Source of the DNA: Bacteroidales bacterium
Lineage (GTDB): Bacteria; Bacteroidota; Bacteroidia; Bacteroidales; VadinHA17
Reading direction: 5' to 3'
NCBI GenBank assembly: GCA_016936695.1
Contig: JAFGXK010000057.1
Span: 1 to 9,524 of the forward strand
DNA: 9,524 nt
A model generated the notes under the pieces. The model had not been told where the DNA came from, ran no database searches, and worked only from the letters and a program-made list of their open reading frames with translations. The position numbers and the translations under genes were made by a program. Of this stretch, positions 1 to 6,745 are shown in pieces (the first letter of the stretch is position 1; every line of letters begins with the position of its first letter).

Positions 1-798
1 AACTTTGTCCTTCTTACCTTCATCCTTGAAAAGACCTTCGGTAAACCCTATGCCGAATTACTGCAGGAACACATTGTGCAACCGCTCGGATTGAAAAATA
101 CAAGCCTTGGAGGAAAAATAAACACTTCAAATAAAGACTGTAAGTCATACAAATACCTGGATACCTGGGTTGTTGAACCCGAAACCGATATTTCAATTCC
201 ATTGGGGGCCGGGGGAATAGTCTCAACACCGGGCGACCTGGTAAAATTCAGCGATGCATTATTCGGAAGAAAGCTTCTGAGAAGTGAAAGCCTTGAAAAG
301 ATGAAAACCGTCAAAGGCCAGTATGGAATGGGAATATTTACTATCCCCTTTTTCGACAAAGTCGGTTACGGCCATACCGGAGGCATTGATGGATTCAGCT
401 CGGTTTTCTCATACTTTTCAGACGGAAATATTTCCTTCGCCATGACCTGCAACGGATCGAACTATAACACCAATAACATCTCAATAGCGGTACTCAGTGC
501 CGTTTTCAACAGACCTTACGACATTCCTGAATTCTCAACATATCAGGCGAGTTCTGAAGACCTTGACAGTTACCTTGGAGTTTATTCATCAGCACAGATC
601 CCTATCAAGATTACAATAACCAGGAAAAACAACACCCTGATTGCACAGGGCTCGGGGCAACCTGCCTTTCCGCTTGAAGCAACAGAAAAAGACAAGTTTA
701 AATTCGACCAGGCAGGTGTGGTAATGGAATTCAATCCGGCAAACCATACCATGATCCTCAAACAGGGTGGCGGTCAGTTTGAATTTAAAAAGGAATAA
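1..798 (+). CDS. Serine hydrolase, beta-lactamase/PBP-like fold, 3' part (5' end outside window)
   Basis: The frame is open from base 1, so 265 residues of the C-terminal part are visible. The true start and the SxxK nucleophile motif lie upstream of the window. The first residues (NFVLLTFILEKTFGKPYAEL, then PLGLKNTSLGG) match the stretch just after the Y-x-N motif in class C beta-lactamase-like serine hydrolases (Pfam Beta-lactamase). The third active-site motif is present as GHTGG, the usual H-T-G replacement of K-T-G in esterase or peptidase-like members. The last roughly 90 residues, from DLDSYLGVY onward, look like the small beta-rich tail domain (DUF3471-like) often found in these proteins. 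The reaction could be peptidase, esterase or amidase; the substrate cannot be read from the sequence. Such proteins are normally exported, but the N-terminus is not visible. The GTG at base 76 is internal and not a start. Confidence 0.88.
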   Translation, partial: NFVLLTFILEKTFGKPYAELLQEHIVQPLGLKNTSLGGKINTSNKDCKSYKYLDTWVVEPETDISIPLGAGGIVSTPGDLVKFSDALFGRKLLRSESLEKMKTVKGQYGMGIFTIPFFDKVGYGHTGGIDGFSSVFSYFSDGNISFAMTCNGSNYNTNNISIAVLSAVFNRPYDIPEFSTYQASSEDLDSYLGVYSSAQIPIKITITRKNNTLIAQGSGQPAFPLEATEKDKFKFDQAGVVMEFNPANHTMILKQGGGQFEFKKE

Positions 799-822
799 AA
801 ACTACTTGCATTAACATAAACC

Positions 823-832
823 TTAAGCTTAA
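823..832. repeat. 10-bp perfect palindrome TTAAGCTTAA
   Basis: A self-complementary TTAAGCTTAA lies 25 bp after the stop of the serine hydrolase gene. It is too AT-rich and lacks a following T-run, so it is not a convincing terminator. It could be a chance palindrome or a protein-binding site in the 136-bp gap. Confidence 0.3.
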
Positions 833-898
833 TATGATATGTATTTCAGACGACAGGCAATGTCCATTGTGACACGCTTCGCATGTTGTAAACCATGA

Positions 899-906
899 CT
901 ATTTTG
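899..906 (+). promoter_or_regulatory. Possible -7 box upstream of the DUF6544 gene
   Basis: CTATTTTG partly matches the Bacteroidota -7 consensus TAnnTTTG (the TTTG half is intact, the first TA is not). It ends 28 bp before the ATG at 935, a fitting distance. No TTTG/TTG box is present at the usual spacing of about 20 bp, so this is only a candidate. Confidence 0.3.
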
Positions 907-934
907 TAACTTCGACTCGCCTGAAATTGAAAAA

Positions 935-1711
935 ATGAAAAAGACATATAAAAAAGCTGTCCTCGAAGCCCTTGAACGTACAAGGACCATAAAGAATGAA
1001 ATACTATCTGAAAAAGATATTCAGCACCTGCCGGCCATTGTCCAAAAATATATTCACTACTCCGGTTCAATCGGAAAAGAAAAGGTGCTGAATTTCAGGG
1101 CAGAGTTTACAGGGGGAATCAGATCAGCATCAGGTGAGGATTTTATGCCTCTTACATCGGTCCAGTATAATTTCACGGATCAGCCAACCCGGCTTTTCTA
1201 TATAGTCGCCAAGAAAAAAGGAATTCCTGCGAAAGGAATTCATATTTACAAAGACCGGACAGCAATCATGCTGATAAAAATTCTCGGCCTGTTTACAGTG
1301 GTTAATGCCAGAGGAAAGGAAATGGATCAGGGTGAAACTGTTACAGTATTCAACGATATGTGCTTCATGGCTCCGGCTTCCCTGATTGACAGGAATATCG
1401 AATGGAAGGAAGTTGACGACCTGACAGTCAATGCAAAATTCACCAATGGCACCATTACTATCGGTGCAACCCTGTATTTCAATGAAAAGGGAGAGCTTGT
1501 AAACTTCCTGAGCAACGACAGATTTGAAACTTCAGACGGGAAGACTTATGTAAATAGCCCCTGGATTACCCCGGTGGAAGCATATACAAACATAAACGGA
1601 TACCGGCTTCCCTCGCACGCTAAATTAATCTATAAACGTCCGGATGAAGATTTCTGCTATGGTGAGTTCAGCTTGAAAACCATAGAATACAACTGCAGGA
1701 GTTTTAAATAA
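935..1711 (+). CDS. DUF6544 family protein
   Basis: 258 residues, no signal peptide and no clear membrane segment. Features I associate with DUF6544 proteins are: an N-terminal LPAIVQKYI (residues 32-40), RLFYIVA (86-92), GKEMDQGETVTVFNDM (127-142), APASLI (146-151), an IEW core, a LYFNEKGELVNFLSNDRF stretch (180-197), then W-x-TPVEAY (210-217), G-YRLPSHAK (222-230) and YGEF (242-245). The biochemical function of the family is unknown to me. The protein is probably cytoplasmic or membrane-associated and beta-rich. ATG 935 is preceded by an A-rich stretch and gives the expected N-terminus. The VOC-fold gene follows 64 bp later on the same strand and may share its transcript. The family assignment is from remembered motif patterns and was not searched. 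Confidence 0.75.
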   Translation: MKKTYKKAVLEALERTRTIKNEILSEKDIQHLPAIVQKYIHYSGSIGKEKVLNFRAEFTGGIRSASGEDFMPLTSVQYNFTDQPTRLFYIVAKKKGIPAKGIHIYKDRTAIMLIKILGLFTVVNARGKEMDQGETVTVFNDMCFMAPASLIDRNIEWKEVDDLTVNAKFTNGTITIGATLYFNEKGELVNFLSNDRFETSDGKTYVNSPWITPVEAYTNINGYRLPSHAKLIYKRPDEDFCYGEFSLKTIEYNCRSFK

Positions 1712-1775
1712 AGTACGAATCAGGAATACGACTTCATAATTTATCAACACCCCGGCGGAAATACCGGAACAGACA

Positions 1776-2168
1776 ATGAAAATTAAAAGACAGGATAATG
1801 AACCTCCATTGGCGACATCTGCATGGGGCTGGCGGTACCACCATTTAGGAATACCCACAGATGCGATGATTAAGGGTGAAAGATATGTACCGCAATTTAA
1901 ATTTTATGTTTCCGGATTTGATTCCAGCCCTTATGGCATAGAATGGATGAGGTTTGAAAATGATAGTCCTGTTGACGAATTAATTAAGAGGGTTCCACAT
2001 ATAGCTTTTGAAGTCGACGACCTTGATTCAGAGCTTTCAAGGCACGACTTTAATATTCTTACACCGCCAAATTCCCCTTGTGACGGGACAAGAGTGGCAA
2101 TGATTAGTCATAATGGTGCACCAATAGAATTGATAGAATTTAGAGGCCGTAAAAAGCTAAACAAGTGA
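1776..2168 (+). CDS. VOC (glyoxalase/dioxygenase fold) family protein
   Basis: 130 residues forming two beta-alpha-beta-beta-beta units of the vicinal oxygen chelate fold. The first unit starts at WRYHHLGIPTD (residues 19-29) and the second at PHIAFEVDDLD (74-84), ending with GAPIELIEF (114-122). Candidate metal ligands at the usual VOC positions are His22/23, Glu56 (in GIEWMRF), His75 and Glu118, so a divalent-metal site is plausible. Members of this superfamily include glyoxalase I, methylmalonyl-CoA epimerase, dioxygenases and resistance proteins. The sequence does not point to one of these, and the short single-domain form suggests a homodimer. There is no signal peptide. The gene lies 64 bp after the DUF6544 gene with no promoter seen between them, so co-transcription is likely. 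Confidence 0.82.
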   Translation: MKIKRQDNEPPLATSAWGWRYHHLGIPTDAMIKGERYVPQFKFYVSGFDSSPYGIEWMRFENDSPVDELIKRVPHIAFEVDDLDSELSRHDFNILTPPNSPCDGTRVAMISHNGAPIELIEFRGRKKLNK

Positions 2169-2216
2169 ATTAAGTAATAAAAAGGTCAACGTTATTTAGG
2201 CATTGACTGGTGACTT

Positions 2217-2244
2217 ACCGCGTACCGCGCACCGCATACCGCAC
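2217..2244. repeat. Four tandem degenerate heptamers (ACCGCNN), intergenic
   Basis: Consecutive units read ACCGCGT (2217-2223), ACCGCGC (2224-2230), ACCGCAT (2231-2237) and ACCGCAC (2238-2244). All share ACCGC, followed by two variable bases. The array lies between the VOC gene and the 376-residue gene and ends 34 bp before its ATG. A second four-unit array with the same period and core occurs at 4652-4679. The GC-rich array contrasts with the AT-rich flanks. Confidence 0.85.
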
Positions 2245-2278
2245 GCCATAAAATATACCTTAATTTATTCCAATTGAT

Positions 2279-3409
2279 ATGAAAACAAATCCTTCCCGGA
2301 AACAAACCCCGGCTTCATTTAAAAACGACATCTACTCAAAAAAGTCAGACGGATGTTTTTTTTCTCCTTTCAGCATAAGTTTTGACGCCATGGAGCATCT
2401 GATCCTGGTCAATTTTGAAAAGGACCCTGATGAATTCTATAATACCTTTGAATTGCAGCAGGCCCGTGACAAAAACAACCGGAAGCGATTCCTTGTGATT
2501 GCATACAGAATTGACGGAGGCAGTGACGTGTATCATCAGCCAGAATATCCTTTCGCCTCCCAGTCCGGTATTCTGAATGACACTGAATTCATTGAGAGTC
2601 CTCTCGATGAGGCAAAATTCGAAATAAATGATGACAGTCTCGATGTCTTCTTCTCGTTTACGGATAAAACAGGACGAAAGATCACGGTAAGAGTGAATGA
2701 AGACAAAACAAAAAAGAAAAAACCCTTCTTCCTGCTTGCACCAGTGGGAGTAATTTCAAAAAATCCCGTGTCCCTTCCCTTTTATTCACTATACCGGATG
2801 TCATTTATAAGAAAAAACCATGCGGTTATAGAAATCAATATCGATAAAGGGAAACGCAAACCTGACACTTTCCCATTACCGTTAGACTTCTCAAAAAACT
2901 TTTTCACACGCTATTCCGCAGATACATTCAATGTTGATCTGAATAAGAATTATGAGGGCTCTTTATCTCCTTTAAAACCCGTCGGAAATAAAACTGAGGC
3001 AAACGGAATTACTTACGAACTGACTGATAATAAAGGACATCCCGAAATAAAGCGGATGTCGGCAAAAAAAAGCAATCATATGATTACAATTGACCTTTGC
3101 CCCCCGCTTCCGGATATTGCATGCCTTAATGACAAAATACATCTTGACGGGTACTTCACAATTACAACAGATAATACAACAGGTACCTTAACCGGCGAAT
3201 ATTATCTTGAAAAACATGGTCTTGAGATATTGATGAAACTTCACCCTTCCAGAGGCTGGCAGCCAAACGAAAAAAGATGGATCCTTAAAATTCTGTTTAT
3301 GGCTGTTAAAGTATTCAAAGACTGGCCAAAAAGTTATGTCTGGAATGCACGAATCTCACTGTCTGAACCTGACTGTCCGTTAATGAAATCACACTGGGAA
3401 AGAGTTTAA
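2279..3409 (+). CDS. Hypothetical protein, 376 residues, no recognised family
   Basis: I do not recognise this protein. It has no signal peptide and no membrane segment, so it is probably cytoplasmic. The composition is mixed, with many alternating hydrophobic/polar stretches (for example HAVIEINIDKG, MITIDLCPPLP, HLDGYFTITTDN) that suggest a largely beta-strand protein. There is a Lys cluster at about residues 143-148 and aromatic-rich, possibly conserved elements such as LPFYSLYRMSF (166-176) and SRGWQPNEKRW near the C-terminus. ATG 2279 is the first in-frame start and no Shine-Dalgarno is visible, as is usual in this phylum. Codon use looks like the neighbours. The coding sequence contains a run of eight T at 2356-2363, near the 5' end. 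It is separated from rsgA by 112 bp and is probably transcribed alone. Confidence 0.8.
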   Translation: MKTNPSRKQTPASFKNDIYSKKSDGCFFSPFSISFDAMEHLILVNFEKDPDEFYNTFELQQARDKNNRKRFLVIAYRIDGGSDVYHQPEYPFASQSGILNDTEFIESPLDEAKFEINDDSLDVFFSFTDKTGRKITVRVNEDKTKKKKPFFLLAPVGVISKNPVSLPFYSLYRMSFIRKNHAVIEINIDKGKRKPDTFPLPLDFSKNFFTRYSADTFNVDLNKNYEGSLSPLKPVGNKTEANGITYELTDNKGHPEIKRMSAKKSNHMITIDLCPPLPDIACLNDKIHLDGYFTITTDNTTGTLTGEYYLEKHGLEILMKLHPSRGWQPNEKRWILKILFMAVKVFKDWPKSYVWNARISLSEPDCPLMKSHWERV

Positions 3410-3475
3410 TTCCCGAACTAAAGGATTATTCATTCATTAAAAATCATATCATTAACAATTCAAAAACACACCACC

Positions 3476-3532
3476 ATGAAAATATTAACTTTGAAATCAC
3501 TCGCTCTTAACAATAATCGACATGACGCTTGA
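3476..3532 (+). other. Mini-ORF (18 codons) overlapping the rsgA start
   Basis: An ATG at 3476 in a typical Bacteroidota start context (A- and C-rich, ACACACCACC before the ATG) opens a frame reading MKILTLKSLALNNNRHDA and stops with TGA at 3530-3532, just inside the rsgA gene in another frame. The first ten residues resemble the beginning of a signal peptide. It may be a leader ORF, a leftover 5' end of a lost gene, or chance. The probable rsgA -7 box lies inside it. Confidence 0.3.
3486..3493 (+). promoter_or_regulatory. Probable -7 box of the rsgA promoter
   Basis: TAACTTTG matches the Bacteroidota TAnnTTTG consensus exactly. It ends 28 bp before the rsgA ATG at 3522, predicting a leader of roughly 20-25 nt. 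No clear TTG -33 box is seen about 20 bp upstream, so strength is uncertain. Confidence 0.5.
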
Positions 3533-4592
3533 GGATTTTGGATATAATGAAAGTATTGAAAGTTCAAGGATTGAAAACGGTCTCCTTGACTTAGAGATTG
3601 GACGAGTTATTGCCGAACATAAGGAAAGGTATGTTGTAAGAACCGGCAAGGGAGAATCCGAAGCTGAGATAACCGGAAATCTGAGGTTCTCAGCATCAGG
3701 CCGTGAGGATTTTCCTGCGGTAGGCGACTGGGTTGCCCTGAACACATATGATTCGGATTTTTCAATCATCCATAAAATTTTGCCCCGGTCATCCGTCATA
3801 TCCCGGCAGGCGGTCGGACGGCCAGGTGAAATACAGGTGATCGCCTCGAATATCGACTATGCTCTGCTGGTCCAGGCTGTTGACAGGGACTTCAACATCA
3901 ACCGGCTTGAAAGATACCTCACAATCTGTCATTCATCCAAAGTAAATCCGGTTATTGTCCTGACGAAAACAGATCTGATAACTCCGGAGTTACTGGCTGA
4001 AATAACAGCTCAGATCCTGCTACGGATAAAGAACATTCCTGTTCTTGCCATCAGCAATGAAACACAGAATGGCTATGATGCATTACAGCTCATCATCGAA
4101 AAAGGTAAGACATTTTGCATGCTTGGTTCCTCGGGAGTGGGTAAATCTAACTTGCTGAATAACCTCTCCGGAAAACATGTAATGAGGACAGCTTCACTAA
4201 GCCATAGCACCAGCAAAGGCCGTCATGTTACAAGTCACCGGGAACTGATAGTGATGGATAATGGCGGAATTCTTATTGACAACCCGGGGATGAGAGAAGT
4301 GGGGATAGCTGATACCTCTGAGGGACTCGAAACCACATTCGATATCATTTTCACACTGGCATTGAAATGCAAATTTAAAGACTGCAGCCACACTACCGAA
4401 GCAGGGTGTGCCGTGCTTGAAGCAATTGAGAAAGGCGAACTTGAACCAGGCCTGCTCGAAAATTTCCGCAAAATGCAAAGGGAGAAATCCTTCTTTGAAA
4501 CATCCGTCACTGAAAGAAAGAAGAAAGAAAAGATTTTCGGTAAAATCCTGAAGGATTATCAGAAAAAGAATGTGAAGGGTAAAAACCAGTGA
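3522..4592 (+). CDS. rsgA: Ribosome small subunit-dependent GTPase A (RsgA/YjeQ family, long form)
   Basis: 356 residues. It is a circularly permuted GTPase that assists late 30S subunit maturation in the cytoplasm. An OB-fold-like N-terminal part (about 20-100) with the AVGDWVAL element (66-73) is followed by the GTPase domain. There the motifs appear in permuted order: G4 LTKTD (147-151), the P-loop GSSGVGKS (202-209), the G2-region GRHVT (233-237) and G3 DNPGM (253-257). A C-terminal zinc-binding motif follows, C-x4-C-x-H-x5-C, with Cys283, Cys288, His290 and Cys296. The tail (331-356) is very Lys-rich. The length is somewhat above the roughly 300-residue canonical protein and fits the longer variant common in Bacteroidota and Firmicutes; a second, shorter paralogue elsewhere in the genome is possible. 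ATG 3522 fits the promoter at 3486-3493. Confidence 0.93.
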   Translation: MTLEDFGYNESIESSRIENGLLDLEIGRVIAEHKERYVVRTGKGESEAEITGNLRFSASGREDFPAVGDWVALNTYDSDFSIIHKILPRSSVISRQAVGRPGEIQVIASNIDYALLVQAVDRDFNINRLERYLTICHSSKVNPVIVLTKTDLITPELLAEITAQILLRIKNIPVLAISNETQNGYDALQLIIEKGKTFCMLGSSGVGKSNLLNNLSGKHVMRTASLSHSTSKGRHVTSHRELIVMDNGGILIDNPGMREVGIADTSEGLETTFDIIFTLALKCKFKDCSHTTEAGCAVLEAIEKGELEPGLLENFRKMQREKSFFETSVTERKKKEKIFGKILKDYQKKNVKGKNQ

Positions 4593-4650
4593 CACATTCA
4601 GCCTCTGTGGGCATTATGCATGACACTAAGGAGAGTCATTTCGTGCAGTC

Positions 4651-4681
4651 AGCCGCGTGCCGCGTGCCGCCTGCCGCGGCT
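4651..4681. repeat. Four tandem degenerate heptamers (GCCGCNN) with inverted ends, intergenic
   Basis: Consecutive units read GCCGCGT (4652-4658), GCCGCGT (4659-4665), GCCGCCT (4666-4672) and GCCGCGG (4673-4679). Period, copy number and CCGC core equal those of the array at 2217-2244, with G in place of A in the first position. The outer ends AGCCGCG (4651-4657) and CGCGGCT (4675-4681) are exact reverse complements and could close a hairpin with a 17-nt loop. The array lies 59 bp after rsgA and 55 bp before the GH30 gene. Confidence 0.85.
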
Positions 4682-4695
4682 TGGTTTACTGTTAC

Positions 4696-4703
4696 TTTTT
4701 TTG
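4696..4703 (+). promoter_or_regulatory. Possible -7 box upstream of the GH30 gene
   Basis: TTTTTTTG, within a TAC-T7-G context, resembles TAnnTTTG except for the second base. It ends 31 bp before the ATG at 4735. No well-spaced -33 box is visible. It is the best promoter candidate in the 142-bp gap. Confidence 0.3.
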
Positions 4704-4734
4704 TACATTTACTCTATAACCAATACTTCCGACC

Positions 4735-6228
4735 ATGCCGGGAATTGCTTTGAGACCAGTTATTGCAGCGCTTGCAGCTTTGCTTGCAACCATTCTTCCG
4801 GCCCAAACAGGCCAGATCGAAGCCTGGGTAACCCTCCCCGACCGTTCGGCATTGTTTGAAAAACAAGCTGAAACATTTGCCTTCTCCGACAGGAACAGCG
4901 GAAGGGGCGGACCTGCCATAGTGATCGACGACGGCCAGTCGATGCAAACTATAGACGGCTTCGGATTCGCCCTCACCGGAGGCAGCGCCGAACTGCTGAT
5001 GAAGATGAATCCGGCAGATCGCTCAAAAGTCCTTCGTGAAGTCTTTGCTGCTGACGGCAAAAACATAGGCGTTAGCTACCTGAGACTTACAATAGGTGCA
5101 TCGGACCTGAACAGTTTCGTTTTTTCATACAACGACCTGAATGAAGGGGAAACCGATTACGGGCTTGAAAAATTTTCTCTTTCCCAGGATCTTAAAGATG
5201 TTATTCCCGTGATGAAGGAAATCCTGGCCATTAATCCGGATATTAAGATTCTCGGTTCACCCTGGTCAGCACCGGTATGGATGAAGACGAACAACAATGT
5301 GAGAGGTGGACAGCTTAAAAAAGAATGTTACGGGGTTTATGCCCTCTATTTCGTGAAATACATTCAGGCAATGCATGAACATGGTATTACTATAGATGCC
5401 ATAACCATCCAGAATGAACCGCTTAATTCACGGAACACTCCGAGCATGTTCTGGTTCGAGAATGAACAGGCTGATTTCATAAAGAACCATCTGGGACCGG
5501 CGCTTGAACAGGTTGAACTGCCGGTTAAGATCATTCTTTTCGATCATAACTGCGACCGTCCCGATTATCCGCTGGCGCTTCTGATCGATCCGGGGGTAGC
5601 CAGATTCGCTGATGGCTCGGGTTTCCATCATTATGCCGGCGATTTCGGAGCCTTGAGCCTGGTCCACATGGCAAGGCCCGACAAGAATATTTATTTCACC
5701 GAACAAATGGTTGTGGAAAGACCCGGAAGTCCTTCAATTGACATCTCCGCCCAGGTTAAAAGACTCATCATCGGAGCCGGCAGAAACTGGAGCAGAAACG
5801 TGATACTCTGGAACCTGGCTGCCGATCCCCTGAACGATCCTCATACCGATAACGGCGGATGCTCAATGTGCCAGGGAGGCATCACAATCGACGGAAACAC
5901 AGTCTCCCGCAATATTGCTTATTACACCATTGCCCATGCTTCAAAGTTCGTCAGGCCCGGATCGGTCAGGATAGCATCGACTGACAGAGGCGAAAAGACC
6001 GTTGCTCTTTACGAGGATGAACAACGGCCCGGAGCATTCCGTGCCGCATTGATTGAAAACACCAGTGTGCTGCCGAATGTGGCATTTAAAACTCCCGACG
6101 GAAGCATTGTAATGATAGTTGTCAACGACACCTTCTCAACAGGTTCTTTCACCATCCAGTACAAAGGACGGTTTGCAACCATATCCCTGCCGCCCGGAGC
6201 AGCCGGAACCTACATCTGGAAGTCGTAA
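4735..6228 (+). CDS. Secreted glycoside hydrolase family 30 (glucosylceramidase-like / beta-1,6-glucanase-like)
   Basis: 497 residues. A signal peptide covers about residues 1-23 (hydrophobic AALAALLATI, likely cleavage LPA^Q), so the enzyme is exported. The GH30 hallmark near the N-terminus is IDGFGFALTGGSAELL (73-88). The (beta/alpha)8 barrel shows LRLTIGASD (116-124) and SPWSAPVWMK (175-184). The acid/base Glu228 lies in ITIQNEP and the nucleophile Glu323 in IYFTEQ, both retained, so activity is expected. HHY (298-300) and LWNLAADP (358-365) are further typical blocks. A beta-sandwich side domain ends with LPPGAAGTYIW. Family members hydrolyse beta-glucosidic bonds with retention of configuration; bacterial members of this type include endo-beta-1,6-glucanases and glucosyl- or xylanase-type enzymes, and the substrate is not decided here. 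There is no SusC/SusD pair nearby, so this is not a classic polysaccharide utilisation locus within the window. Confidence 0.92.
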   Translation: MPGIALRPVIAALAALLATILPAQTGQIEAWVTLPDRSALFEKQAETFAFSDRNSGRGGPAIVIDDGQSMQTIDGFGFALTGGSAELLMKMNPADRSKVLREVFAADGKNIGVSYLRLTIGASDLNSFVFSYNDLNEGETDYGLEKFSLSQDLKDVIPVMKEILAINPDIKILGSPWSAPVWMKTNNNVRGGQLKKECYGVYALYFVKYIQAMHEHGITIDAITIQNEPLNSRNTPSMFWFENEQADFIKNHLGPALEQVELPVKIILFDHNCDRPDYPLALLIDPGVARFADGSGFHHYAGDFGALSLVHMARPDKNIYFTEQMVVERPGSPSIDISAQVKRLIIGAGRNWSRNVILWNLAADPLNDPHTDNGGCSMCQGGITIDGNTVSRNIAYYTIAHASKFVRPGSVRIASTDRGEKTVALYEDEQRPGAFRAALIENTSVLPNVAFKTPDGSIVMIVVNDTFSTGSFTIQYKGRFATISLPPGAAGTYIWKS

Positions 6229-6250
6229 TTTATTCAATGTCTGACTATTG

Positions 6251-6347
6251 AAGTCCCTTTTGGGTTCCAAAAGCTTTCGGGATGGGGATGGAGTCACCTT
6301 GGTTGAAAAAGTCCCCTTTGGGGTTTAGGGATGGAGTCTCCTTGGGT
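6251..6347. repeat. Two imperfect copies of a GC-rich intergenic repeat
   Basis: Copy 1 (6251-6304) and copy 2 (6309-6347) both start with AAGTCCC(C)TTT(T)GGG(G)TT and end with GGGATGGAGTC(A/T)CCTTGG(G)TT or close to it. Copy 1 has an extra central segment containing AAAGCTTT. Each start block is itself a small inverted repeat (CCCC-TTT-GGGG in copy 2), and the end block of copy 2 has GGAG-T-CTCC. Copy 1 begins 22 bp after the GH30 stop. AAGTCCCC-TTT-GGGG sequences of this kind are, from memory, common in Bacteroidota intergenic DNA. The repeat probably is a REP-like element; a role in mRNA 3'-end formation for the GH30 gene is possible. Confidence 0.7.
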
Positions 6348-6377
6348 TTTTTGGGGTGGGTGATACCCAGAATTTAG

Positions 6378-6385
6378 TATCTTTG
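6378..6385 (+). promoter_or_regulatory. Probable -7 box of the DUF4342 gene promoter
   Basis: TATCTTTG is an exact TAnnTTTG match. A TTTG-type -33 candidate (TTTTTTG ending at 6353) lies 24 bp upstream, slightly farther than usual. It predicts an approximately 80-nt 5' leader before ATG 6472. A second, weaker box, TAACTTTA (6451-6458), lies much nearer the start. Confidence 0.55.
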
Positions 6386-6471
6386 AAAAAAGGTATAACC
6401 TTTCGGTCAGAAGGATCAGACAATTATCTGAACTACCGGAAGACGGCCTTTAACTTTATCCACGTAAACCA

Positions 6472-6732
6472 ATGACAGAACAGAAACAAACCAACCAGGA
6501 GTTTTTTAAAGTCAAGGGCGAAGAGCTGCTCGAGAAGATCAAGGAGATAATAAAGGAAGGAAATGCCAGAAGGATTATCATTAAGAATGAAAAAGAAGAA
6601 ACCATCGTTGAGTTTCCGCTCACGATAGGAGCAGTGGGGATACTCCTTGCACCGGTTTTCGCAGCTGTTGCTGCAATAGCCGCCCTTGTTACCGATTGTA
6701 CGGTTGTTGTGGAAAAACGGGAGGAGGACTAA
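6472..6732 (+). CDS. DUF4342 family small protein
   Basis: 86 residues. The N-terminal half is a charged amphipathic helix (EELLEKIKEIIKEGNARRI, about 17-35) followed by a short beta pair (RRIIIKNEKEETIVEFPL). The C-terminal half is a hydrophobic segment (about 51-73, TIGAVGILLAPVFAAVAAIA) ending in a short charged tail, KREED. This layout, with EGN-RRI and the FPLT-GAVG-LAPV-AAVAAIAAL run, is that of DUF4342. Function is unknown; by architecture it may be a small single-span membrane or membrane-peripheral protein. The gene has its own promoter at 6378-6385 and ends 13 bp from the oppositely oriented response regulator gene, so the two transcripts probably overlap at their 3' ends. Confidence 0.85.
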   Translation: MTEQKQTNQEFFKVKGEELLEKIKEIIKEGNARRIIIKNEKEETIVEFPLTIGAVGILLAPVFAAVAAIAALVTDCTVVVEKREED

Positions 6733-6745
6733 TAGTTCCTGCTTT

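Noticed and set aside
1..798. A metallo or amidase reading of the first gene and a GTG start at base 76
   Set aside because: The GHTGG motif and PLGLKNT block fit the serine beta-lactamase-fold family, and the reading frame continues upstream of 76 with family-like sequence, so 76 is internal.
4197..4595. Minus-strand open frames opposite rsgA
   Set aside because: They are antisense to the GTPase and zinc-motif region of rsgA, which is clearly the coding strand; no start context or domain supports them.
2217..4679. CRISPR-like reading of the two heptamer arrays
   Set aside because: Units are only 7 bp, contiguous with no spacers, and no cas gene is present.
4620..5066. Open frames overlapping the 5' part of the GH30 gene on both strands
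   Set aside because: The GH30 frame has a signal peptide and family motifs across this stretch, so the overlapping frames are incidental. One of them reads through the heptamer array, which gives a repetitive translation.
4735..6228. Polysaccharide utilisation locus around the GH30 gene
   Set aside because: No SusC/SusD-like gene, other CAZyme or dedicated regulator is adjacent; the LytS/LytTR cluster is separated by DUF4342 and faces the other way.
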